A stretch of 64,000 nt of DNA from Rhodocyclaceae bacterium (GTDB lineage: Bacteria; Pseudomonadota; Gammaproteobacteria; Burkholderiales; Rhodocyclaceae), in assembly GCA_016704145.1 (NCBI GenBank), contig JADJAS010000002.1, positions 124,001-188,000 on the forward strand, written 5' to 3'. The notes under the pieces were generated by a model that worked only from the letters and a program-made list of their open reading frames with translations, was not told the origin of the DNA and searched no databases. Shown here one piece after another: positions 50,284 to 59,149 of this stretch (within the stretch, counting starts at the first letter, position 1; each line of letters opens with the position of its first letter). The translations under genes and the position numbers were made by a program.

Positions 50284-52085
50284 GGCTTCCTGGGTTTGCG
50301 GGGTGCGGCCGGCTTGTCGAATTTGGGTTTGTCGAACTTCGGCTTTGCCGGAGCCTTGCGCGGTGCCGGCGCATCCATGTCGAACAGCCGGATGTTGAGC
50401 GGTGTCTGCTTGACCCGCGTCTTCTTCAGCGTCGCCAGCACATCGGGCGGCAGTTCGGGCAACTCGACGGTGGAGAAGTCGGCGAACAGGTGGATCTGGC
50501 CGATGAACTTGCCGGCGATGCCGCCTTCGTTGGCGATGGCGCCGACGATTTCCTTCGGCGTGGCGCCGAGGTTGCGGCCGACTTCGATGCGGTAGCGCTT
50601 GAGGTCGCCCTCGGCGAGAGTCGGCTTTGGTTTGTCGCCAAAGTCAGCCGTGGCAGGACGCCGCTCACGCACAGGTTTCTCGCCGCGCGGCTCGCTGGAT
50701 TCGCGGGCAGGGCGCTCGGTGAATTCCGGACGTGGCGGCGGCACCGGTATGTCCGGCAGGTCGGGCTTGAGCGGCCGTTCGCGGGTAGCCAGAAAGGCCA
50801 GCGCGGCGGCGATCTGTCGCGTGGCGAGGTTCTGCTCGCCTTCCATGCGGCGGATGACGTCGTAGAAGAAATCGAGGTTTTCGTTGCCCAGCGTTTCCAG
50901 GATCTGCTGCTGGAACTGGGCGACGCGGCGGTCGGCGACTTCGCCGGCGGTCGGCAGCGAGATCGGTTCGATTTTCTGCCTGGTGGCCTGTTCGATCACC
51001 TTCAGCATGCGCTGCTCGCGCGGCGCGACGAACAGGATGGCGGTGCCCGCGCGGCCGGCGCGTCCCGTTCTGCCGATGCGGTGGATGTAGGCCTCGGTGT
51101 CGTAGGGGATGTCGTAGTTGATGACGTGGCTGACGCGCGGCACGTCGATGCCGCGCGCGGCGACATCGGTGGCGACGACGATGTCGAGGCTGCCGCTCTT
51201 CAGGCGCTCGATGACCTGCTCGCGCAGGCCCTGGGTCATGTCGCCGTTGAGTGCTGCGGCTTCCAGGCCGCGTGCTTCCAGCTTCTCGGCCAGGTCGACG
51301 GTGGCGAGCTTGGTGCGCACGAAGATGAGGGCGGCGTCGAAATCCTCCTCGACTTCCAGCATGCGCGTCAGCGCGTCGAGCTTGTCGGCGCCGCGGGCGA
51401 TCCAGTAGCGCTGGCGGATGGTCGAGACGGTGGCCGTGGCGGCCTTGATCTTGATCTGCTCGGGATCGCGCTGGTAGCGCTTGGTGATGCGGCGGATCGG
51501 CTCGGGCATGGTGGCCGAAAACAGCGCCGTCTGCCGCGTCGCCGGCGTGTTGCCGAGTATCCATTCGACGTCGTCGATGAAACCCATGCGCAGCATTTCG
51601 TCGGCCTCGTCGAGCACCAGCGTCTGGAGTGCGTCGAGGTTCAGGCTCTTGCGCTCCAGGTGGTCCATGACCCGGCCGGGCGTGCCGACGATGACGTGGG
51701 CGCCACGCGACAGCGCACGCAACTGGATGACCATGCTCTGGCCGCCGTAGAGCGGCAGGACGTGGAAGCCGGGCATGTGCTTGGCGTACTTCTGGAAGGC
51801 CTCGGCGACCTGGATGGCGAGTTCGCGGGTGGGCGCCAGGATCAGCGCCTGCGGCTTCTTCAAGGTCAGATCGAGACGGGCGAGGATGGGCAGCGCGAAG
51901 GCGGCGGTTTTGCCGGTGCCGGTCTGGGCCTCCCCGAGCAGGTCACGACCGTCGAGAATGATGGGGATGCACGCCGCCTGGATGGGCGAGGGCGTCTCGT
52001 AGCCAACGTCGGCGAGCGCGGAAAGCAGGGCCGGCGGCAGTTGCAGCGCCCCAAAAGAAACAGGGGAATCGGGAAAGTCAGTCAT
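50280..52085 (-). CDS. deaD: DEAD-box RNA helicase, DeaD/CsdA type
   Basis: 601 residues from the ATG at 52085. Core motifs: AQTGTGKT (I), PTRELAIQV, VGTPGRV, VLDEADEML (II), SAT (III), HRIGRTGRAGR (VI). After the helicase core is a DbpA-type RNA-binding domain (RYRIEVGRNLGATPKEIVGA, ETFADFSTVELPE-like) and a basic KPKFDKP tail. It should remodel rRNA in ribosome assembly, mainly at low temperature. Repeat copy 14 covers its first codons (MTDFP) and copy 13 its linker. Confidence 0.93.
   Translation of the reverse strand: MTDFPDSPVSFGALQLPPALLSALADVGYETPSPIQAACIPIILDGRDLLGEAQTGTGKTAAFALPILARLDLTLKKPQALILAPTRELAIQVAEAFQKYAKHMPGFHVLPLYGGQSMVIQLRALSRGAHVIVGTPGRVMDHLERKSLNLDALQTLVLDEADEMLRMGFIDDVEWILGNTPATRQTALFSATMPEPIRRITKRYQRDPEQIKIKAATATVSTIRQRYWIARGADKLDALTRMLEVEEDFDAALIFVRTKLATVDLAEKLEARGLEAAALNGDMTQGLREQVIERLKSGSLDIVVATDVAARGIDVPRVSHVINYDIPYDTEAYIHRIGRTGRAGRAGTAILFVAPREQRMLKVIEQATRQKIEPISLPTAGEVADRRVAQFQQQILETLGNENLDFFYDVIRRMEGEQNLATRQIAAALAFLATRERPLKPDLPDIPVPPPRPEFTERPARESSEPRGEKPVRERRPATADFGDKPKPTLAEGDLKRYRIEVGRNLGATPKEIVGAIANEGGIAGKFIGQIHLFADFSTVELPELPPDVLATLKKTRVKQTPLNIRLFDMDAPAPRKAPAKPKFDKPKFDKPAAPRKPRKP
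50640..50663 (+). repeat. Dispersed 24-bp repeat, copy 13
   Basis: AAAGTCAG, CCGT, GGCAGGACGCCG, antisense in the deaD linker region; that protein reads RRPATADF. Confidence 0.72.
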
Positions 52086-52097
52086 GGTGGTCCGCCG
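52074..52097 (+). repeat. Dispersed 24-bp repeat, copy 14
   Basis: AAAGTCAG, TCAT, GGTGGTCCGCCG. It spans the deaD start codon and leader on the opposite strand, so it forms part of the translation-initiation region. Confidence 0.62.
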
Positions 52098-52168
52098 CGT
52101 GGCGGCGAGGTTGGCGGCGGTCTTGCCGCGCGGGCCGTGATTATCGCAGACAGGCATAATGCGCGTCC

Positions 52169-52597
52169 ATGAAGATCCTCGACGAACTCAAGCTGCGCGT
52201 GCGCGCCGCCAGCGGTCCCGGCGGCATGGCGGATTACTTCCACATCCTGCTCATGGAAGGCGGGCTGAAGAAGGTGATCGGGATCGTCGACGCGCACCCG
52301 GCGCTGCTGGCCGACCTGTTGCCGATCGTCGGCAATCCCGACGCCAGCATGAACGTCAGCCTCGGTGCCTCGGCCGTCTTCGAGCGCCATGCGGGCAAGG
52401 AAGCGCTGCGCGTGCTGGTGACGAAGCTCGGCAAGCTGTCCGAGCATACCGACGCGCGCGTGCGCGCCGATGCCTGCCACTACCTCGGCCTGTCGCGCTC
52501 GCCGCTGGCGCGCCCCTTCCTGGCGCCGCGCCTGAACGACGACAGCGCCGACGTGCGCGAGATCGCCGCCGACAGCCTGGCCGAGCTTGAAGAATAA
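52169..52597 (+). CDS. HEAT-repeat protein
   Basis: 142 residues, all helical, with HEAT/PBS-lyase-like repeats (ARVRADACHYLGLSRSPLAR and DDSADVREIAADSLAELEE). No signal peptide. Such proteins are protein-interaction scaffolds. Overlaps the next gene by 11 bases and starts divergently from deaD. Function unknown. Confidence 0.75.
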   Translation: MKILDELKLRVRAASGPGGMADYFHILLMEGGLKKVIGIVDAHPALLADLLPIVGNPDASMNVSLGASAVFERHAGKEALRVLVTKLGKLSEHTDARVRADACHYLGLSRSPLARPFLAPRLNDDSADVREIAADSLAELEE

Positions 52598-53804
52598 TCG
52601 GATCGCGGTGATCGGCGGCGGACCTGCCGGTCTGATGGCGGCGGAGGTGCTCAGTCACGGCGGCGCGAGCGTCGAGCTTTACGACGCCATGCCCTCGGTC
52701 GGCCGCAAGTTCCTGATGGCCGGCAAGGGCGGACTGAACCTCAGCCACGCCGAACCGGCGGAACCATTCCTGTGTCGCTACGGCGATCGCCGCCGTTTCG
52801 TCGAGCCCTGGCTGGCGGCGTTCGGCGTCGACGACCTTCGGAAATGGGTGCGGGAACTGGGCATCGAAACCTACGTCGGTTCATCGGGCCGCATCTTTCC
52901 GACCGACATGAAAGCCGCACCGCTGCTGCGCGCCTGGCTGCATCGGCTGCGCTCAAGCGGCGTGAAATTCCACGCACGCCATCGCTGGCTGGGCTGGAAC
53001 GATGCAGGCGACGCGCGTTTTGCAACGCCCCATGGCGAGATTTCGACGCGAGCCGATGCCGTGGTGCTGGCGCTTGGCGGCGGCAGCTGGTCGAAGCTCG
53101 GGTCCGACGGCGCCTGGGTATCCGTGCTCGAAAAGGCAGCCGTCGCCGTGGCGCCGCTCCGGCCGGCGAATTGCGGCTTCGAGGTCGCGTGGAGCCCGTT
53201 CTTCCGCGACAAGTTCGCCGGGCAGCCCGTGAAGTCGGTCGCGGCCAGCTTCGGCGGCGTGACCCGGCGCGGCGAGTTCGTGGTGACGGCGCACGGCGTC
53301 GAGGGCGGGCTGATCTACGCCTTTTCGGCGGCGCTGCGCGATGCGATCGAGGCCAATGGATGCGCCGACCTGGAGATTGATCTGCTGCCTGATAAAGCGA
53401 TCGAACAAGTGAAGATCGAAGTCGAGCGGCCGCGAGGTTCGCGTTCGTTGTCCAGCCACCTGCAAAGCCGGCTGGGACTGAAGGGAGTGAAGGTTGGGCT
53501 GCTGCACGAATCCCTGACCAAGGACGCATTCGGCGTACCGCCACGGCTGACTTCCGCCGTCAAGGCGTTGAGACTGCGGCTGGCGGCGCCACGGCCGCTG
53601 GATGAGGCCATCAGCAGCGCCGGCGGCGTGCGCTTCGATGCGCTCGACGAACGGCTGATGCTGAGAGCGAAGCCGGGGGTGTTCTGCGCCGGCGAGATGC
53701 TGGACTGGGAAGCGCCGACCGGCGGCTACCTGCTGACCGGCTGTTTCGCCAGCGGCCGCGCCGCGGGACGCGGCGCGCTGGATTGGCTGAACGGTCGGCG
53801 ATAA
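52587..53804 (+). CDS. HI0933/BaiN-family flavoprotein (TIGR03862 type)
   Basis: 405 residues from a TTG at 52587 overlapping the HEAT gene. The FAD motif is IAVIGGGPAGLMAAEVLSHG, followed by GRKFLMAGKGGLNLSHAEP, the YhiN/HI0933 signature, and near the end CAGEMLDWEAPTGGYLLTGC. Family members are NAD(P)/FAD-dependent oxidoreductases; BaiN acts on bile-acid rings, most are uncharacterised. Conserved in many Proteobacteria. Contains dispersed-repeat copy 15. Confidence 0.87.
   Translation: MKNNRIAVIGGGPAGLMAAEVLSHGGASVELYDAMPSVGRKFLMAGKGGLNLSHAEPAEPFLCRYGDRRRFVEPWLAAFGVDDLRKWVRELGIETYVGSSGRIFPTDMKAAPLLRAWLHRLRSSGVKFHARHRWLGWNDAGDARFATPHGEISTRADAVVLALGGGSWSKLGSDGAWVSVLEKAAVAVAPLRPANCGFEVAWSPFFRDKFAGQPVKSVAASFGGVTRRGEFVVTAHGVEGGLIYAFSAALRDAIEANGCADLEIDLLPDKAIEQVKIEVERPRGSRSLSSHLQSRLGLKGVKVGLLHESLTKDAFGVPPRLTSAVKALRLRLAAPRPLDEAISSAGGVRFDALDERLMLRAKPGVFCAGEMLDWEAPTGGYLLTGCFASGRAAGRGALDWLNGRR
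53531..53554 (-). repeat. Dispersed 24-bp repeat, copy 15
   Basis: On the minus strand GAAGTCAG, CCGT, GGCGGTACGCCG, inside the flavoprotein gene (GVPPRLTSAVKA in that protein). Confidence 0.7.
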
Positions 53805-53811
53805 TACGGCC

Positions 53812-54690
53812 ATGACGATCCAATGGTTCCCCGGCCACATGACCTCGGCGCGCAAGAAGGCGGCCGAGACCATGGCCATGACCGACGTCGTCATCGAGGT
53901 GCTCGACGCGCGCTGCCCCGAGGCGAGTAGCAACCCGATGATCCGTGAATTGCGCCTGGCGCGGCAGCGGCCGTGCCTGCGGCTGCTCAACAAGGCCGAC
54001 CTGGCCGACCCCGAGGCGACCAGGGCCTGGCTCGACTTCTATAACAGGCAGCCGGGCGTGAAGGCGGTGGCGATCTCCTGCAAGAAGCCGGGCGATGCCG
54101 CCCAGGTTCCCGCGCTCTGCCAGTCGCTGGCGCCGCATCGCAACGATGGCGTGAAGCCGCTGCGCATGATGATCATGGGCATTCCGAATGTCGGCAAGTC
54201 GACGCTGCTCAACGCGCTGGCGAAGAAGCGCGTCGCGGCGGTCGGCGACGAACCGGCGGTGACCAAGCAGCAACAGCGCATCGACCTGTCGCCGCGCCAG
54301 ACGCTGTTCGATACGCCGGGCCTGATGTGGCCGAAGATCGAGCACGACGCGGACGGCTACATGCTCGCCGCCAGCCACGCGATCGGCGTCAATGCCGTGA
54401 TCGAAGAGGAGGTGGCGACCTTTCTCGCGACGCTGCTGCTCGATCGTTATCCGGATTCGCTGCGCGCGCGCTACGGCGCGGAGACCGAGAAGCTCGACGG
54501 CGCCGGTCTCATCGACTGGGTGGCGCGCAAGCGAGGCTGCCTGAAGCGCGGCCAAAGCGGCGAATACGATCGCGAAAAGGCCTCAATTGTTCTTCTTGGT
54601 GACTATCGCAGCGGCGCATTAGGGCGAATTAGCCTGGAAACGCCCATCAGTCGTCAGAAGATGCTGGCAGAGTCCAAGTCAAGCCCATGA
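53812..54690 (+). CDS. rbgA: RbgA/YlqF-type ribosome-assembly GTPase
   Basis: 292 residues with circularly permuted GTPase motifs: NKADL (G4, about residues 60-64) comes first, then GIPNVGKST (G1, about 123-131), and DTPGLMWP (G3). MTIQWFPGHMTSARKKAAET is the classic start. It acts in late 50S subunit assembly. Starts 7 bases after the flavoprotein gene. Confidence 0.92.
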   Translation: MTIQWFPGHMTSARKKAAETMAMTDVVIEVLDARCPEASSNPMIRELRLARQRPCLRLLNKADLADPEATRAWLDFYNRQPGVKAVAISCKKPGDAAQVPALCQSLAPHRNDGVKPLRMMIMGIPNVGKSTLLNALAKKRVAAVGDEPAVTKQQQRIDLSPRQTLFDTPGLMWPKIEHDADGYMLAASHAIGVNAVIEEEVATFLATLLLDRYPDSLRARYGAETEKLDGAGLIDWVARKRGCLKRGQSGEYDREKASIVLLGDYRSGALGRISLETPISRQKMLAESKSSP

Positions 54691-54846
54691 AAAGACGAAG
54701 ATTCCCTATTGGAGCGGATTTGCGCGTTCCTTTTGTCGCCGAAACCCGACACCGAAATCTATATCGAAGGTGCTAGTATCGTCCGCTGCAATATCGAGTC
54801 AGCCACCCGTCAGCCAAGTGCGTGGGCGGCCATTGCAGGGGACCTC

Positions 54847-55437
54847 ATGAATATCGACCTGTCTTCCGAACACTTCTTCGCGGCGCGAGCCGGCTACATG
54901 GTCTGCATGGCCGACAGCGAAAGTCAGCGGCGGGAAGTCGCCGGTCTGGTGGGTCGGATGTATTCCTGGCGGGGCTACCAGTGCGAGAGCACGGCCCACC
55001 TGAGCGAAGACCCGAACCGCACGGTGTTCCAGGTCCGCCGCGGCGACCGGGTGATCGCGACGCTGACGCTGCGCATGGATTCGGCGGCCGGTCTGCTGGC
55101 CGACGGACTCTATCGCGACGAAATCGAGCTGTTCCGCGGCATGGACGGCAGGCTGTGCGAGCTCACCGGGCTGGCGGTGGCGCCCGACGAGGATTCTCCG
55201 GAAGTGCTGCGGGCATTGTTCCAGGCGGCCTACCTGGTCGGCCATGGCCATCATGGCGCCAGCGACGTGTTCATCGAAATCAATCCGCGCCACGTCTCCT
55301 ACTATCGGCGCATCGGCTTCCGCGCCGTCGGCCCGCTGCGCACCTGCCCGCGTGTCGCCGCCCCCGCCATCCTCATGCACCTCGACCTGGACGACTGGGA
55401 GCAGGAAACCCTGCTCAAGCAGCGCATCGCGGCCTGA
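54847..55437 (+). CDS. GNAT/FeeM-like N-acyl amino acid synthase-type protein
   Basis: 196 residues from the ATG at 54847, with AGGGG 5-6 bases upstream; the open frame back to 54709 has no such site. MNIDLSSEHFFAARAGYMVC, FRGMDGRLCELTGLAVAPDE and YLVGHGHHGASDVFIEINPR with HVSYYRRIGFRAVGPLRTCP are typical of the N-acyl amino acid synthase/autoinducer-synthase-like acyltransferases. It may join a fatty acyl chain to an amino acid. No exosortase genes nearby. The gap 54691-54846 holds no gene. Confidence 0.72.
   Translation: MNIDLSSEHFFAARAGYMVCMADSESQRREVAGLVGRMYSWRGYQCESTAHLSEDPNRTVFQVRRGDRVIATLTLRMDSAAGLLADGLYRDEIELFRGMDGRLCELTGLAVAPDEDSPEVLRALFQAAYLVGHGHHGASDVFIEINPRHVSYYRRIGFRAVGPLRTCPRVAAPAILMHLDLDDWEQETLLKQRIAA
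54920..54943 (+). repeat. Dispersed 24-bp repeat, copy 16
   Basis: AAAGTCAG, CGGC, GGGAAGTCGCCG, in the acyltransferase gene; in frame ESQRREVAG. Confidence 0.65.
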
Positions 55438-55458
55438 GAGGCGCCGCGCCGCCCTTCG

Positions 55459-56340
55459 TTACTCGACGATCTTGCTGATCGGCAGTTCGATGATGCCGCG
55501 CGCACCGGCGGCATAAAGGCTGGGAATCAATTCCCGCACCAGTTTCTCATCGACCACGGTCGACATCTCCACCCAGTTGGCATCGGCCAGCGTCGACACC
55601 GTCGGTGTCGCCAGTGCCGGCAGCAGCGAGAGAATGGCATCGACGTCCTGGCGAGGCACGTTCATCGACAGCAGCACGCGGGTGGCGGCCGCGATGGCGC
55701 CCTGGAGCATCATCAGCAACCGGTCGATTTTCTGCTTCTTCCAGTCGTCGGCGAGCGCTTCGCGGTTGCCGATGAAGCGCGGCGTGCTCTCGAGCACGAC
55801 ATGCATGACCTTGAGGTTGTTGGCGCGCAGCGACGAACCGGTCTCGGAAACATCGACGATGGCATCGGCAAGAATGGGTGGCTTGACCTCGGTCGCCCCC
55901 CAGGAGAATTCGATGTCGGCGGTGACGCCGTGCTCGGCCAGGAAGCGCCGGGTCATCCCCACCGCTTCAGTGGCGATGCGCTTGCCCTGCAGGTCCTTGA
56001 CGGTGTTGAAGGGCGAGCCTTCCTTGGAGGCCATCACCCAGCGCACGATGCCGTAGTTCGGCCAGGGTGCCCGCAAGTCGGCCAGTTCGGCGACATCGGC
56101 GCCGGTTTCGAGGATCCAGTCGAGGCCGGTGATGGCGCAGTCGATGATGCCCTGGCCGACGTAGCGGGCCATTTCCTGCGGCCGGATCAGGATGCACTGG
56201 ATTTCCGGATCGTCGATGTCCGGGTAATACGAGCGGCCGGAAATGCGCAGGTTGTAGCCGGCGCGATTGAACAGGCTCTGCGTGGTTTCCTGAAGGCTGC
56301 CCTTGGGGATGCCCAGGCGTAGTTGTGGCTTGGTGTTCAT
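55459..56340 (-). CDS. hisG: ATP phosphoribosyltransferase, long form
   Basis: 293 residues. LRLGIPKGSLQETTQSLFNR begins the catalytic domain; GATEVKPPILADAIVDVSET is the PRPP-binding region (DIVETG-like, here ADAIVDVSETGSS). The extra C-terminal domain (roughly residues 215-293) is the ACT-like regulatory domain of long-form HisG, which binds histidine. Short-form HisG, common in many Betaproteobacteria, lacks it and needs HisZ. No other his genes are adjacent. Confidence 0.9.
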   Translation of the reverse strand: MNTKPQLRLGIPKGSLQETTQSLFNRAGYNLRISGRSYYPDIDDPEIQCILIRPQEMARYVGQGIIDCAITGLDWILETGADVAELADLRAPWPNYGIVRWVMASKEGSPFNTVKDLQGKRIATEAVGMTRRFLAEHGVTADIEFSWGATEVKPPILADAIVDVSETGSSLRANNLKVMHVVLESTPRFIGNREALADDWKKQKIDRLLMMLQGAIAAATRVLLSMNVPRQDVDAILSLLPALATPTVSTLADANWVEMSTVVDEKLVRELIPSLYAAGARGIIELPISKIVE

Positions 56341-56394
56341 GATCTGGCTCCGTTGGCGAGGCGGCAGTCTATCCGAAAGGCCGCCGGCAAGGCG

Positions 56395-56418
56395 CGGCGT
56401 ACCGCCACGCCTGACTCT
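56395..56418 (-). repeat. Dispersed 24-bp repeat, copy 17
   Basis: On the minus strand AGAGTCAG, GCGT, GGCGGTACGCCG, in the divergent gap between hisG and the small gene at 56497. Confidence 0.7.
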
Positions 56419-56496
56419 CCGGGCCTGTCAACGCCGCGCGCCCGGATTCGTTATTCCAGGCACGCGGCGGGTATTCGCCGGTCCTGGAGCGAAACG

Positions 56497-56781
56497 ATGG
56501 GCAGACTCAGCGACGAGTCTTTCGAGCAGTTTCTGGAATCCCTCAAGGAGGCGGGCATCGCCATCAGCAATGAGAAGGAATTGCGCGAGCGGCTGGCCGG
56601 GGCGCAGCGCTGGCAGTACGCCTTCGCCACCCTGGCGGCCAACGGCAAGCCGCTCGGTATTCGCTTCGTCAATCGGCGTGAAGGCGCCAACGACGCCCAG
56701 ATCTGGAATGCTTTCGCCCGATTCAACTTCCCGAGCCAACTCCAGGCCGCCTTCGCCAGCAGCCTGAAGTCCGAACATTGA
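56497..56781 (+). CDS. Small conserved hypothetical protein
   Basis: 94 residues from the ATG at 56497 with GGAG 7 bases upstream. MGRLSDESFEQFLESLKEAG then FVNRREGANDAQIWNAFARF: helical, acidic start, no membrane span, no motif I recognise. Convergent with ettA, 3 bases apart. Real by its ribosome site and codon use; function unknown. Confidence 0.68.
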   Translation: MGRLSDESFEQFLESLKEAGIAISNEKELRERLAGAQRWQYAFATLAANGKPLGIRFVNRREGANDAQIWNAFARFNFPSQLQAAFASSLKSEH

Positions 56782-56784
56782 CGC

Positions 56785-58449
<1,665 letters not shown>

Positions 58450-58585
58450 TGCTGTCCAAAGTGTGATGAAGTTGCGGAGGTGCGGAGACGGCGGAAATCC
58501 CGCCGGGCCGCTATTGTGCGTCAAAGCCCGCGCAAAGTGGCGGAGCGCGTTCGGCCGGCTCGGACGGACGTGGTTGCGCCGGCGG

Positions 58586-58638
58586 TTGCCCTTGGCGTCG
58601 AAGGGAGTTATACTCGTTGGACATCCAACAATTGGATG
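58586..58638 (+). promoter_or_regulatory. hcrCAB promoter with operator palindrome
   Basis: TTGCCC (58586-58591), 17-base spacer, TATACT (58609-58614). Just downstream CATCCAA-CAA-TTGGATG (58622-58638) is a perfect 7-bp inverted repeat overlapping GTTGGA-CA-TCCAAC. The position, right at the transcription start, suits a repressor such as a MarR-type aromatic-CoA sensor. Confidence 0.7.
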
Positions 58639-58675
58639 GCCACTTCAAAGGTGTTCGCCAGTCCCGGAGGTCATG

Positions 58676-59149
58676 ATGAAATCGCTGCTATGTCTCACGG
58701 TTAACGGGCGACAGCGTGAAGACGCCGTCGCTGAAAACATGCTGCTGATCGATTACCTGCGCGAGCAGCTCGGTCTCACCGGCACCAAGCAGGGTTGCGA
58801 CGGCGGCGAGTGCGGCGCCTGCACGGTGCTGGTGGACGACAAGCCGCGCCTGGCCTGCTGCACGCTCGCCCACGGCGTCGCCGGCTGCCGAATCGAGACC
58901 ATCGAGGGTTGCGCGTCCACCGACGGTTTGTCGCGCCTGCAGCGCGCCTTTCACGAACACCTCGGTACCCAGTGCGGTTTCTGCACGCCGGGGATGATCA
59001 TGGCGGCGGAAGGCTTGCTGCGCGCCAATCCCCATCCGGACCAGGCCGAGATTCGCGCCGCGCTGGGCGGCAATCTCTGTCGCTGCACCGGCTACGTGAA
59101 GATCATCGAATCGGTCGAGGCGGCCGCCAGCATGCCGGAGGCCGCATGA
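58676..59149 (+). CDS. hcrC: 4-hydroxybenzoyl-CoA reductase, [2Fe-2S] gamma subunit
   Basis: 157 residues. Ligands Cys41, Cys46, Cys49, Cys61 (first cluster) and Cys100, Cys103, Cys135, Cys137 (second cluster) are all present. Two adjacent ATGs; 58676 is 5 bases from GGAGG, 58673 only 2. The association with an HcrB-type beta subunit identifies the enzyme, which removes the hydroxyl group from 4-hydroxybenzoyl-CoA to give benzoyl-CoA. Stop overlaps hcrA (ATGA). Confidence 0.9.
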   Translation: MKSLLCLTVNGRQREDAVAENMLLIDYLREQLGLTGTKQGCDGGECGACTVLVDDKPRLACCTLAHGVAGCRIETIEGCASTDGLSRLQRAFHEHLGTQCGFCTPGMIMAAEGLLRANPHPDQAEIRAALGGNLCRCTGYVKIIESVEAAASMPEAA

